Part shown: positions 26,314 to 35,064 of the stretch, one piece after another
How positions within the stretch are numbered: position 1 is the first letter of the stretch
How the letters are laid out: each line of letters starts with the position of its first letter
Origin: Haladaptatus halobius
GTDB taxonomy: Archaea; Halobacteriota; Halobacteria; Halobacteriales; Haladaptataceae
Length of the DNA: 64,000 nt
Direction: 5' to 3'
NCBI RefSeq assembly: GCF_020618475.1
Contig: NZ_CP085335.1
Span: 1,674,001 to 1,738,000 of the forward strand
Made by a program: the position numbers and the translations under genes
Notes under the pieces: model-generated
Seen by the model: the letters and a program-made list of their open reading frames with translations, nothing else
What the model was told of the DNA's origin: nothing
Database searches by the model: none

Positions 26314-26760
26314 ATGACCAGCCAGCAGTGGACGGACATGATAGTGGGAGACAGGATGGCGGTCGACCAAGAGTTCACCCAACGCGTGGCCGACTCGCAG
26401 TTCTCCAGGCAGGAGTGGGGGCTGATAATGACCGCCGTCGAGTTCGACATCGAACACCCCGCGGACGACGAACGGGCGAAGCTCGTCGCTGACACGAGCA
26501 AAGTGCGACAGGTGATGCCCGAGATGCAGAACATCCGATCGCAGATGAACGCGATGGCCGGCAAATCCTCGGAAAAGGAGAGCAGGGGCGTCTTCAGCTC
26601 GATCAAGGAAGCCCTCGGACTCGGTGGGGGTGACGGCGGCATCGACGAGGAGCGACTCGCCGCGGCCGAGCGACTGGCCCAAGAGTACGCCGACGAACTG
26701 CAAACTCGGCTGGAAGCGAACAACCGGTGGAGTCGCGTCCGCAGGGCGGTTCAAGAGTAA
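26314..26760 (+). CDS. Conserved haloarchaeal protein (DUF5799-like)
   Basis: The 148-residue product begins TSQQWTDMIVGDRMAVDQEF and has RQEWGLIMTAVEFDIEHP, then VADTSKVRQVMPEM. This set of segments matches the haloarchaeal DUF5799 family, a cytosolic alpha-helical protein without known function. The rest is helical and polar, with a low-complexity GLGGGDGG patch. The stop overlaps the start of the decarboxylase gene by one base, so they are cotranscribed. Confidence 0.75.
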   Translation: MTSQQWTDMIVGDRMAVDQEFTQRVADSQFSRQEWGLIMTAVEFDIEHPADDERAKLVADTSKVRQVMPEMQNIRSQMNAMAGKSSEKESRGVFSSIKEALGLGGGDGGIDEERLAAAERLAQEYADELQTRLEANNRWSRVRRAVQE

Positions 26761-27356
26761 TGCGCCTCGCACCCGGCGCGTGGCGGTACGCCACCCCGCC
26801 GCTCCTGCTCGCCGGGCCGGTCGGGTTCCTCTCGCCGGTCGCCACGCTCGCCGCCCTCGCGCTGGGGGGTGCTATCCTGCTCTTCTTCCGCGACCCGGAG
26901 CGCAGCCCACCGGCGGAGGGAATCCTCTCGCCCGCCGACGGGCGGGTGTCGGTCATCCGGGAGGAGGACGGTCGGGTTCGCGTCGGCGTGTTCATGAACG
27001 TGACCGACGTGCACGTCAACCGCGCGCCGCTGGCCGGGCGGGTCGAATCGGTCGAACACGAACCCGGCGCACACCGCCCCGCGTTCAGCAAGGAGTCGGA
27101 CAGGAACGAGAAGGTTCGCGTCTGTTTTCCGGAGTACGACGTGACGCTCATCGCCGGCGCGTTCGCTCGTCGGATTCACCCCTACATCGAAGCCGGCGAC
27201 GCGGTGGAGCGAGGCGACCGCCTCGGCCACATCGCGTTCGGGAGTCGGGCGGACGTACTCCTCCCGACGTCGTTCGACGTAACGGACGTATCGGTGACGA
27301 AAGGAGTGCGCGTCTGGGCGGGTGAGACGGTCATCGCCTCTCAGTCGCTCGAATAG
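26760..27356 (+). CDS. Archaetidylserine decarboxylase (phosphatidylserine decarboxylase family)
   Basis: The 198-residue protein has two N-terminal membrane stretches (RYATPPLLLAGPVGF and ATLAALALGGAILLFF), FRDPERSPP, and the core ILSPADGRVSVI, VGVFMNVTDVHVNRAPL, PGAHRPAFSKESDRNEK. The self-cleavage site FGSR is at residues 160-163, where S162 becomes the pyruvoyl group. It removes CO2 from archaetidylserine to give archaetidylethanolamine. The ATG overlaps the stop of the preceding gene. The related synthase is not adjacent here. Confidence 0.92.
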   Translation: MRLAPGAWRYATPPLLLAGPVGFLSPVATLAALALGGAILLFFRDPERSPPAEGILSPADGRVSVIREEDGRVRVGVFMNVTDVHVNRAPLAGRVESVEHEPGAHRPAFSKESDRNEKVRVCFPEYDVTLIAGAFARRIHPYIEAGDAVERGDRLGHIAFGSRADVLLPTSFDVTDVSVTKGVRVWAGETVIASQSLE

Positions 27357-27496
27357 TCCCCGCCGTGGAACAGCGTCAGTTCCTCCGCTTCGTAGATGTT
27401 GATGAGTTCGGTGACGATCTCGTCGTAGGACTCGTCTTCGACCCGGAGGTTGTCGAGACGCGATACGGTCTCCTCGTCGAGTGTTATCTTAGGCAT
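27341..27496 (-). CDS. Small antitoxin-like protein (51 aa)
   Basis: ATG is the complement of 27494-27496; TGA ends at 27341. The product MPKITLDEETVSRLDNLRVED continues SYDEIVTELINIYEAEELTLFHGGDY. The KITLDEETVSRLDNLR start is the ribbon-helix-helix / VapB-like pattern of haloarchaeal DUF7557-type antitoxins. No toxin gene is adjacent, so it may be a stand-alone regulator. Its last 16 bases overlap the end of the decarboxylase gene on the other strand. Confidence 0.7.
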   Translation of the reverse strand: MPKITLDEETVSRLDNLRVEDESYDEIVTELINIYEAEELTLFHGGDYSSD

Positions 27497-27723
27497 CACG
27501 TTAACTAATGGTCGCGAAGCTCATTAAAGCATAGGCCAGTGGTTGATTTTCGCGCCGAACGCGACTCACGGTGGAATCAGCGTTTTCCGCACTCGAATCG
27601 AGTAACCACCCGTTACCGACTCCGTAGAGCCGTCTTTCGTGATGACAGGGGTTGCTTTCTCCTGTACAGCGACCGGATAACAAAGTACCCACGCTCTTGT
27701 TACACGTATCGCCGAGGCTCACT

Positions 27724-27957
27724 ATGACAACGACAGACAGCAGGATCACCAGTCGAAACGACACCGTCTCTGAAAACCGATGCCGAAGCTGTGGCTCGTT
27801 CGTGACTCGCGATTTCGCACGGGTGTTCGGAAACAACGAGAACGAAGTTTTCGGATGCCTCGAATGTATGACTGCCACGGAAGTGAAAAAGGGCGGTGCG
27901 CGAGCCGAGCACGTAGACACGTCGAAGCTCATCGGCGGCCGAGAACCGCTTCGCTGA
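27724..27957 (+). CDS. Small zinc-ribbon protein (DUF7563-like)
   Basis: The 77-residue product has CRSCGSFVTRDFARVFGN and then VFGCLECMT, giving two CxxC pairs that form a zinc ribbon. The KKGGARAEHV tail is basic. Single-zinc-ribbon haloarchaeal proteins of this sort are usually DNA/RNA-associated or of unknown role. The ATG at 27724 was used because it precedes the ribbon by a short disordered head; upstream in-frame sequence has no support. Confidence 0.7.
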   Translation: MTTTDSRITSRNDTVSENRCRSCGSFVTRDFARVFGNNENEVFGCLECMTATEVKKGGARAEHVDTSKLIGGREPLR

Positions 27958-28509
27958 GGACGGTGGGGGGACGAGGAAAAACATGACACTGCTCTTTTCT
28001 GATTCGACGCCCGTTAGCGTCGGCCTTCGTTTCCGCGTTCAAACACTCGGTTCGCTCCGAGCGCTTCGTGTGGCGGCGTGTGAGCGACGTCCGCCATCGT
28101 CTCGTTAGTTCGACCCCCATCGGTCGCCGGTCGTCGTCGGTCGGAGAAGTTCGTACCGCGGTCGGCGTTCGGGGGTGCGTGGTTCGTCTCTCGCATCGTC
28201 TGTCGGTCGTTCGTCATCGTGTGTCTGTTTGGTAGGTTCGTTCGTTTCTCGTAGGATGTCGATTCGTCGGATCGGAAGTGCGGTAAGTAGGGGCGTCACA
28301 CCCCTACGATGAGAATCGAACCGACAGCGACACCGCTCGCGGCGTCGGCGTGCGAGTGAGTGTTTAACTGCCTCATCGTACTGTGTTACTCAGATGGTAG
28401 TAAGATATAAGTTTTGCGTGGCTTACGACGTTTGCCGGCCACCGAGAAACGGACCGACATAGCTGTTTGCCACAAGGATAAGGAAGATTCACGACGAACT
28501 AGGAGCTGC
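27958..28509. other. Long intergenic stretch with a GTAGGGG/CCCCTAC hairpin
   Basis: About 550 bp with no supported gene. The central part (28080-28290) is pyrimidine-rich with many TCG steps. GTAGGGG at 28287-28293 and CCCCTAC at 28301-28307 are perfect 7-bp arms of a stem-loop. AT-rich sequence with AGATATAA-like promoter elements precedes the ferritin-like gene. Opposite-strand frames here are judged spurious. Confidence 0.45.
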
Positions 28510-28962
28510 ATGACGAACCAAGAAGTCACCCAACTCCTCCGGAAAGCCTACGGCGACGAAATCGAGACCGTGATGAACTATCTGACGAACTCCGTCGTCC
28601 TCGAAGGCGTCAGCGCCGAAGAGGTGAGGGAGAGTCTCGAAGCGGACATCCAAGAGGAGCTCGGCCACGCGGAGATGATCGGCCAGCGACTCAAACAACT
28701 GGACGAGCGCCCGCCGGCCTCGTACGACTTCGAGGCGAGACAGGAGAGTCTCCAACCGCCGGAGAACAGCACGGACGTACTGTCGGTCATCGATGGCGTG
28801 CTCGAAGCCGAAGAAGACGCCATCGAAACGTACCGTTCACTCATCTCGGCAGCGCGAGACACGGACGACCCGGTCACCGAAGACCTCGGAGTGACGATTC
28901 TGGCCGACGAGGAAGCGCACCGAACGGAGTTCCGCGGGTTCAAGCGCGAGTACGAGGAGTAA
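28510..28962 (+). CDS. Ferritin-like domain protein
   Basis: The 150-residue product has four-helix bundle character with two ligand-type pairs: helix EIETVMNYLTNSVV, helix LEADIQEELGHAEMIGQRL containing ExxH, then AEEDAIETYRSLIS and ADEEAHRTEFRGFK, again ExxH. This is the E...ExxH...E...ExxH layout of ferritin-like diiron proteins. A clear AGGAG at 28501-28505 lies 4 bases before ATG 28510, so this gene uses a ribosome-binding site, unlike many neighbours. It could store iron or oxidise substrates in stress. Confidence 0.85.
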   Translation: MTNQEVTQLLRKAYGDEIETVMNYLTNSVVLEGVSAEEVRESLEADIQEELGHAEMIGQRLKQLDERPPASYDFEARQESLQPPENSTDVLSVIDGVLEAEEDAIETYRSLISAARDTDDPVTEDLGVTILADEEAHRTEFRGFKREYEE

Positions 28963-29000
28963 GGCAAGGATTTTTCTCGGGGGGGTGAGAGGAACCCCCC

Positions 29001-29291
29001 ATGAGCAACCCGGATTTCGACCTGGACTTGCAGTCGGCCGAGCAGGAGATGGATTTCTCCGACGGTGAGCGTATCCTGTTGGGTGTACTTGACGGGACGA
29101 CACCGATAGAAGAACGGGTCGAGGCCATCGACCACGGGAACGTACTCGTCCTCGCCATCGAGGGCGACCTGAACGAGCTCGCGTCCGACCTCGCGCCGGC
29201 CGTCAAAAAGCGGGGAGGTAATCTGGTGCATTTCAGGAAGTTTCTCATCATCTCACCGCCCGATTTCGAAATCGACACGAGCGAACTTTGA
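29001..29291 (+). CDS. Conserved haloarchaeal protein (DUF5779-like)
   Basis: The 96-residue protein starts SNPDFDLDLQSAEQEMDF and has LLGVLDGTTPIEERV, VLVLAIEGDLNELASDLAP and GGNLVHFRKFLIISPPDFEIDT. This matches, from memory, the DUF5779 family, a small cytosolic alpha/beta protein of unknown role. It lies 38 bases after the ferritin-like gene on the same strand and could be in the same transcript. Confidence 0.75.
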   Translation: MSNPDFDLDLQSAEQEMDFSDGERILLGVLDGTTPIEERVEAIDHGNVLVLAIEGDLNELASDLAPAVKKRGGNLVHFRKFLIISPPDFEIDTSEL

Positions 29292-29533
29292 GAAACGCCT
29301 GCGCTAGATGGAGGAGGGCACAGTGTCACGGCGGAGCACTGCACCACTGTACGTCAGCGGGGCCACTGGGTGGCCCAAGCGTTAATACCATCTCGAACCC
29401 ATATAAAAATTCTATTTCGAGACGTAGAGGTCTACGGCTCCGGTAGAATTCTCCATTTAGTTTGGAATCTGATGAAAATTCGCCGACGAACGATAAGAAA
29501 AAGAACCAGACGGTAGAAGGGTTTCATACCGCC

Positions 29534-30313
29534 ATGGAAAAACAACGGTCGTTCGTCGAGTACGTACTTCGGTCGGGGGCACGCACGGACGTGTTACTAT
29601 CTCTCGCCGACGATTGCAACTCGACGCAGGAACTGCTCGACCGCGGACTTGCAAGCGAGTCCGCGGTGTACAACGCCCTCACCGAACTCAATGACTGTGG
29701 ACTGATCTACGTACCGCGAACGAAACGCTGGGCGCCGACGGGAACGGGTTCGGTCGTCGCCACCCTCATCCGGCGACAACGGGAGACGGAGAATGTCCTC
29801 CGGATAGACACCGAATATTGGAAACAGCACGACGTGACCGCCCTCCCCGTACCGTTTCGGTTCTATCTCGCCGACCTCTCCGACGGAACAGTCGTCCGTG
29901 CGACCGACACGCAACCGACGCAGGCCGAACGCGAGGTGGAACGACGACTCGCGGCGACGGACTCAGCGGCGGTCGTCGCACCGATATTCAACGAACGCTA
30001 CTCGGAGGCCTTTCAAGACGGCTGTTGGGACTCACGACTCGTCCTCGATGCGACCGTGCTCGCGGATATACTTGACGACGAGGAATTCGAGGAGCAACGG
30101 GACGAGAACGAGGGCCTCGACATCCGCGTGGCGGACGTGTCGTTCGCGCTAGGGGTGATGGACGGCAGTCTGTTGCTCTCGCTTCCGACGCTCGACGGTT
30201 CGTACGACAGTCGAACCGAGTTCGTCGCGGAGTCGGAGCGCGCGTGTTGCTGGGGGGAGAGACTGTTTGAACAGATTTGGGCGGACGCGACGCCTATCGA
30301 CGACCACGTTTAA
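29534..30313 (+). CDS. Winged-helix transcriptional regulator (FilR1-like C-terminal domain)
   Basis: The 259-residue protein starts with a winged-helix DNA-binding domain (RSGARTDVLLSLADDCNSTQELLDRG and ESAVYNALTELNDCGLIYVP). It has a C-terminal part with PVPFRFYLADLSDGTVVR and MDGSLLLSLPTLDGSYD typical of the FilR1-type sensor domain in archaea. It should regulate genes in response to a signal bound by that domain. ATG 29534 is used; the frame opens as far back as 29462. A strong AT-rich block (AATATAAAAATTC) at about 29401 would place transcription start further upstream, leaving a long leader. Confidence 0.8.
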   Translation: MEKQRSFVEYVLRSGARTDVLLSLADDCNSTQELLDRGLASESAVYNALTELNDCGLIYVPRTKRWAPTGTGSVVATLIRRQRETENVLRIDTEYWKQHDVTALPVPFRFYLADLSDGTVVRATDTQPTQAEREVERRLAATDSAAVVAPIFNERYSEAFQDGCWDSRLVLDATVLADILDDEEFEEQRDENEGLDIRVADVSFALGVMDGSLLLSLPTLDGSYDSRTEFVAESERACCWGERLFEQIWADATPIDDHV

Positions 30314-30990
30314 TCGTCGGTCACGACGGTCAGGTAGTGTCCGTCCGGGTCGCGGATTCGAACGCCTGAGCCGACTGTCTCGACGCGGCTATCTTCGACC
30401 TCCCTTCGAATCGCCATCGGGTCGCGGGCGCAGAGACCGATATCGACGTGGACGCCGCCCCGAGCGTCCGCGATACCGAGGTGCGGTTCCCAGAGTTCGA
30501 GGTCGAACGGGCCGCCCATCCGGATCCGCCGCCTGTTCACTCCCCGGTCTAGCGTCTCGAACCCGAGATCGGCGTAGAAGCGCTCGGCCCGCGCGACATC
30601 CTCGACTTCGAGCACGATTTCGAAGATTCCCGCGATAGCGCCCCCGTCTTCCTCGGTACCGCCGATCTCGACGCAGTTGCCGTCCGGATCGTAGAAGTAC
30701 AGCGATCGGGACCCACCGAAGTCGTGTTCCACGATATCGAAGTCGGCCGAGAGGCGGTCGTACCAGTCGTCGTATCGCGCCTTCGGCGTCGAGAAGGCGT
30801 AATGGGTGTGAATCCCGCCACGAGGCGGGTCGTGAGGTCGCCGGAGAACGAGCGCGTGGTTGCCGGCTTCGAAAACGACTTCCTCGTCGCTCGCCTCTCG
30901 AACCGACAGGTCGAGGGACGTTTCGTAGAACTCCCGCGCACGGTCGAGGTACTTCACTTCCAGCGCCAGCCAACGAAGGCCCAAGAGCAT
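30310..30990 (-). CDS. Two-domain VOC family protein (glyoxalase/dioxygenase fold)
   Basis: The 226-residue protein has two beta-alpha-beta-beta-beta repeats: one from WLALEVKYLDRAREFYETSLDL to YFYDPDGNCVEIGG and another from FEIVLEVEDVARAERFYADLGF to RDPDGHYLTVV. Likely metal ligands are in HALVL/HTHYAF, the Glu of CVEI and the corresponding sites of the second domain. Such proteins may be isomerases, dioxygenases or resistance proteins; this one cannot be assigned. Its 3' end overlaps the convergent regulator by four bases. Confidence 0.85.
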   Translation of the reverse strand: MLLGLRWLALEVKYLDRAREFYETSLDLSVREASDEEVVFEAGNHALVLRRPHDPPRGGIHTHYAFSTPKARYDDWYDRLSADFDIVEHDFGGSRSLYFYDPDGNCVEIGGTEEDGGAIAGIFEIVLEVEDVARAERFYADLGFETLDRGVNRRRIRMGGPFDLELWEPHLGIADARGGVHVDIGLCARDPMAIRREVEDSRVETVGSGVRIRDPDGHYLTVVTDD

Positions 30991-31063
30991 AGTCCGTCGT
31001 ACACAGCGACCGCGCTTAAATCGTCGCCCGTCGATTTATGCCCTCACGGGGGGTAGTGGAACT

Positions 31064-31738
31064 ATGCCGGTAAAAGAGACATCCTCGCCAACCGAGTATC
31101 GGGAGATAGATCGGTGGAACAGCGGCGTCGGGTGGATCGCACATCCGGACGAAACGATGCAGCGGGCGAGTCACGCGCTCGCGGCGGACGACGGCGTGTG
31201 GGTTATCGATCCGGTGGACGCCCCCGGGATCGACGACCTACTCGCCGAGTTCGGCGACGTCGAAGGCGTCGTTGTTCTCCTCGACCGCCACATGCGCGAC
31301 GCGGAGGCGCTCGCTCGGCGACACGACGTTCCGCTGTACCTCCCCACGTGGGTACGCCGAAGCCCGAACGAAATCGCGATTCGGAGGTTCGAGACATCGC
31401 TCCCCGACACCGGGCTCCGGGTGTTGAAACTGTTCGACAACCTCGCGTGGCAGGAGGCCGCGCTGTACGACGAAACGACCGGAACGCTCGTCGTTCCGGA
31501 GTCGGTCGGAACCGTCGACTACTACCGAACTTCCCGCGAGCGACTGGGCGTCCATCCCGCGATTCGACTGCTACCACCGGACGAACTCCGTGGACTGACC
31601 CCCCGGCGAATCCTCGTCAGCCACGGAGCGGGCGTGTTCGACGACGCATCTACCGCACTCGCCGACGCGCTCGACGGTTCCCGACGACGATACCCCTCGT
31701 TGCTGGCGGCGACCATGCGTCGATTCGCGCCGATATAA
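31064..31738 (+). CDS. Conserved haloarchaeal protein with a relic metallo-hydrolase look
   Basis: The 224-residue protein has short segments that resemble the outline of metallo-beta-lactamase-type folds (WVIDPVDAPGIDDLLAEFG, VVVLLDRHMRDAEALARRH, RRILVSHGAGVFDD), but the HxHxDH metal site is absent. I do not recognise its function. It stands alone between the VOC gene and the broken CHAT gene. An ATG at 31064 follows a short AT-poor gap. It may be a catalytically inactive member or an unrelated fold. Confidence 0.55.
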   Translation: MPVKETSSPTEYREIDRWNSGVGWIAHPDETMQRASHALAADDGVWVIDPVDAPGIDDLLAEFGDVEGVVVLLDRHMRDAEALARRHDVPLYLPTWVRRSPNEIAIRRFETSLPDTGLRVLKLFDNLAWQEAALYDETTGTLVVPESVGTVDYYRTSRERLGVHPAIRLLPPDELRGLTPRRILVSHGAGVFDDASTALADALDGSRRRYPSLLAATMRRFAPI

Positions 31739-31916
31739 CGCAGCCGAGTGATCCATAGCCGATAGGTTTTTGACGTTCGGTTCGTAGTCAGTATACATGT
31801 GCCTTGTATACCGTGTTCGAAAATCCCAATTTCTAGAGTGATCCAGTGACTATCTCGTTCGACTCCCGCAGAGACGGAACGGGAATAGAGATACAGAATC
31901 CGGTAGAACGACGAAC

Positions 31917-33875
31917 GTGTACGCTCTACACGTCCGACGTAGTTCGCCCGACCCTGCCGACCCCGAGCAGTTCCATTTTCCGGTCGACGACGCGGTGACC
32001 ATCTCAACCGACGGGCTAACGCTTCCGACGCCCGCCGCAGTGTACCTCCGCGACGAGCGCGGCGGGATGTGGCGAACGTCGAGGGTTTCGGCTACGAAGA
32101 ACTGCCGGAAGGAACGTACAGTCTCGAACTCCACGCGCCCATGAAGTTCTATCTATAGGTTGAGGGATCGCTCCGCGTTACGGGGTCGTTCGACCACGTC
32201 GCGTTCGAGTTCGAAACCGAGACGGAGGTGCTCGTCGGCGGGCGGTCGTCCCATCGCCGCCCCGCGGGGACGGTGAGGACGACTGACGCGGAGGACGTGA
32301 TGATGGCGATATTGACGTTCAGGTCGGCACTGAAGACGACTAGCCCAGAGCGGTCGTTTCCCACCCTCCGCGGGCACCCGCCCGCCATCGAACTCGACGA
32401 CCGACTGGAAATCCCCGACGACTGACGCCCCCGACATCGGCATCCACATCGAAATTCCCCCCCAATTACGAGTCTATCTTCCCCGTCGCACCGTTGGCCT
32501 ATTATCTCGGTGCGAAACTGATACCGGGGAATACGTCGCAAATCGTGACGGATGGCTTCGAGCACCCGCTACGCACTGCACGCGGCTTCGAGAACGAAGT
32601 CGAGAGCGTGCTGAAACAGACGTTCCTCCTCGACTGCGTGGCCCGCATGGAAGGATTTTACAGGATTGACCTGCACGAGCGCCAGCAGATCGAACCGCTG
32701 GTCGATCTCGATTTCGCGGTGCTCTACGACGCGCCGATAGCCGAGCGACTCGAAGCGTATCTCTCGGTTCCGTACGCGGTTATCGAGGAGTTCGTGCCGG
32801 ACTGGCAGTTGACGACCCACGTCGAACCGATATCCGAGAGCGTCGAGACGCTCCCGTTCCTCGTGGACGACCTCGCGGTTATTCGAATGCCACAAACGAA
32901 GAGGGTGTCTGCTTCCACGCTACAGATTCCGGCGGTTGACGAGTTCGTCAGGGATGGCGATTCGACGCGAAGTGCCGTCGAAGCACCTGCGAGTGTGAAC
33001 TCACTCGTCGAACCCGAAACGACGGATTCGCTGGAGCAAGTGTGGGTCGGCGAAGACGCGCCGGTCGGCGCTAGCAAGGCGACGACGGCGGCGTTTCGCA
33101 ACCGCCTTGAACGGACGCCCCTGTCCGGCGATATCGACACCACCGTCGTCTGCAACGACAGGCAGATGGGTGAAGAGCGAACCCTCGCGGACGAGGTGTA
33201 CGGTTCGCGCGAGGAGCTACCTTTCGACGTGACCGTTCGGAACGACCTCTCGACGGAGAAATTACGCGCCGTCCTCGAATCGGAGACGCAGTTCCTCCAC
33301 TAAATAGGTCACATCGACGAGAAGGGATTCAAGTGCGCCGACGGGATGCTGGACACGAGGGAACTCGACACCGTCGGTATCGAGGGCTTCTTCCTCAACG
33401 CATGCCAATCCTACGACCAAGGGATGGCACTCATCGACGCGGGGGCCGTCGGCGGCGTCGTCGCCTTAAACGACGTGATAAACAGCGGCGCGGTTCGCGT
33501 CGGACGGACGATGATTCGGCTCCTGAACCGCAGCTTCCGCTCTGGGCGGCGCTGGACATCGCCCGCGACCGAAGCATCATCGAGGGGCAGTATCTCGTCG
33601 TCGGCGATGGAAACATCAACGTCGTTCAGACGGAGAGCATTGTCGCGGTACTGTACGATATCGAAACGAAGGGCGATGCGTTTGAGCTAACGCCGATCAC
33701 GTACATCTCCGGTGATGAGGGATTAGGTGGACTAGTCACACTACGACTTTCAAAGGAAGATCGATTACACCTCACTTCAGGGTCACTCCCAACGCTCACG
33801 CTCGCTAAGGATGAGCTAGAACAACATCTTCTGTTGGAGAACGTCCCTGTTCGTTTCGACGGACGGTTCACGTAG
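31917..33875 (+). pseudogene. Heavily broken CHAT-domain protein gene
   Basis: One gene is readable over about 2 kb but in several frames. It starts as VYALHVRRSSPDPADPEQFHF, shifts frame near 32070, has a TAG near 32155, a TGA at 32423-32425, a shift in a C7 run near 32457-32463, a TAA at 33301-33303 (LH-stop-IGHID), and a last shift near 33535. The C-terminal part holds GHIDEKGFKCADG and FFLNACQSYDQGMALIDAG, the His and Cys sites of a CHAT (caspase-HetF) peptidase, then VGGVVALNDVINSGAV and the WAALDIARDRSI tail. Intact CHAT proteins act in signalling or abortive defence. The N-terminal start of the original gene is unclear. Confidence 0.75.
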
Positions 33876-33907
33876 AGCGATATGATCGATCATGACGCGC
33901 TTTGATT

Positions 33908-34043
33908 TTAGACTTCGTAAGTTCCTGTTAAGGCCGCTCCTGCAACACTACCTACCTGCGAGAGTAGCAATGCGATAGTGAACAGCACGCCGATCATTTG
34001 GGGGATTCTCTGCGAAGTACGAGATGAGGTCGTTTTCTGCCAT
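33908..34043 (-). pseudogene. Frameshifted small membrane protein gene (DUF7503-like)
   Basis: The minus strand reads MAENDLISYFAENP, then in the next frame MIGVLFTIALLLSQVGSVAGA and a TAA at 33908-33910. Removing one base from a C5 run joins the two parts into a 44-residue protein with the NPxMIGVLFT hallmark of the haloarchaeal DUF7503 family. The span is 136 bases, one more than a multiple of three. It is convergent with the broken CHAT gene. It is a recent break or a homopolymer sequencing error. Confidence 0.65.
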
Positions 34044-34215
34044 CACCCTCCTATACTAACATCATGAATATTAATTTTATATTTTATCTGGGAAATGTAT
34101 CCCCATAACAGACTACATTATTCATTATGTTTCATATTAAAAAACAGGTACGGGTAGAGAAGTGGGACTGCACGTTGGGCGACGACGTTATCATGCAACG
34201 ACACGAAAAGCGGTC

Positions 34216-34629
34216 GTGGTTTTCGTAACACGCGGACTGAGGGACGCACTTCTCGAACTGGCTGCGGACGCCGAACCGGAGCAGATGGCGGTTTCGCTCG
34301 CGATCACCCCTGCGGGCGACCTGCACGGGACAGACGACCTACCACCGCCAGAGACGCCCGTGTTCACGCATTTCTATCCGCCGGACACGGGCGGGTCGGT
34401 CGCCGCCGTGTTCGGCATGGATCTCTCCATCCCCGCCGGGCAGTCGCAGGGTCGGTTCGTCTCGCATCCACGGGGTGACCTCGAAGTCGCTCGGACGGAC
34501 GACCTGCGCGAAGCGATGCTGGTCGCAGTTCCTCCGTGGCGTCCCGACTCCATCGCCGCGTTCGACAGGGTCGGGCGCAAGCAACGGTTGGTCGTCATCG
34601 ACGCCGAGCCGCCCGCAGAACTCCTCTGA
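34216..34629 (+). CDS. Conserved haloarchaeal protein of unknown function
   Basis: From GTG 34216 the frame gives 137 residues starting VVFVTRGLRDALLELAADA; an earlier GTG at 34162 would add 18 unlikely residues. Conserved-looking segments are ETPVFTHFYPPDTGGSV, AVFGMDLSIPAGQ and GRFVSHPRGDLEVARTDDL. The SHP-x7-D order has some likeness to the JAMM metal site, but the usual first His and the Glu are not in place, so no peptidase call is made. It follows an AT-rich gap after the two broken genes. Confidence 0.55.
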   Translation: MVFVTRGLRDALLELAADAEPEQMAVSLAITPAGDLHGTDDLPPPETPVFTHFYPPDTGGSVAAVFGMDLSIPAGQSQGRFVSHPRGDLEVARTDDLREAMLVAVPPWRPDSIAAFDRVGRKQRLVVIDAEPPAELL

Positions 34630-34665
34630 GTGGCGACCGTGCGCCTCGATGGCGAGAGACCGACG

Positions 34666-34875
34666 CTACTCCAGATATCCCAGTTCGCGCAACTGGTCGG
34701 TGATCTCGCTGAACTCCGATTCGGTTAGCCGACCCTCCTTCTGGTGCTGGATGACGATGCTTCGCAGGAGAAACCGGACGAGGTCGCTCGTGCTCGAAAA
34801 GCTCGTCCCCTCGATGGTCTCATCGACGCGATCCGCGAGGTCTTTTGGGATGGAAACCGTCGTGTAATCCGTCAT
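34666..34875 (-). CDS. Ribbon-helix-helix (CopG-like) DNA-binding protein
   Basis: The 69-residue protein starts MTDYTTVSIPKDLADRVDETI and continues STSDLVRFLLRSIVIQHQ: the beta-strand TTVSIP and the two helices of the MetJ/Arc fold. The tail SEITDQLRELGYL is a predicted helix. It should bind DNA as a dimer, as a regulator or antitoxin. No toxin gene is next to it. The start ATG 34875 is preferred; the upstream extension to 34977 has no similarity. Confidence 0.82.
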   Translation of the reverse strand: MTDYTTVSIPKDLADRVDETIEGTSFSSTSDLVRFLLRSIVIQHQKEGRLTESEFSEITDQLRELGYLE

Positions 34876-35064
34876 GGCTGGCGTTTGGTCGGCCTGCCGG
34901 TTATCGTTTACGTCGTCCGCGCGAGATTCGTGTCGAGGGAAGATGCGAACGTCGGCGATACGTCTCATCGAAATCAAGACGTTCGTCGGAAAGAGAGCTG
35001 TCGAAGGAAACGGCCTACAATCGTCTCCCGGATGACCCGGATCGAGACCTGCACACCGCCGCGA

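Noticed and set aside
28014-28299. Two minus-strand frames of about 65 codons in the gene-free stretch
   Set aside because: Arg/Thr/Asp-rich low-complexity products in a pyrimidine-rich region, without promoter, ribosome-binding site or family likeness.
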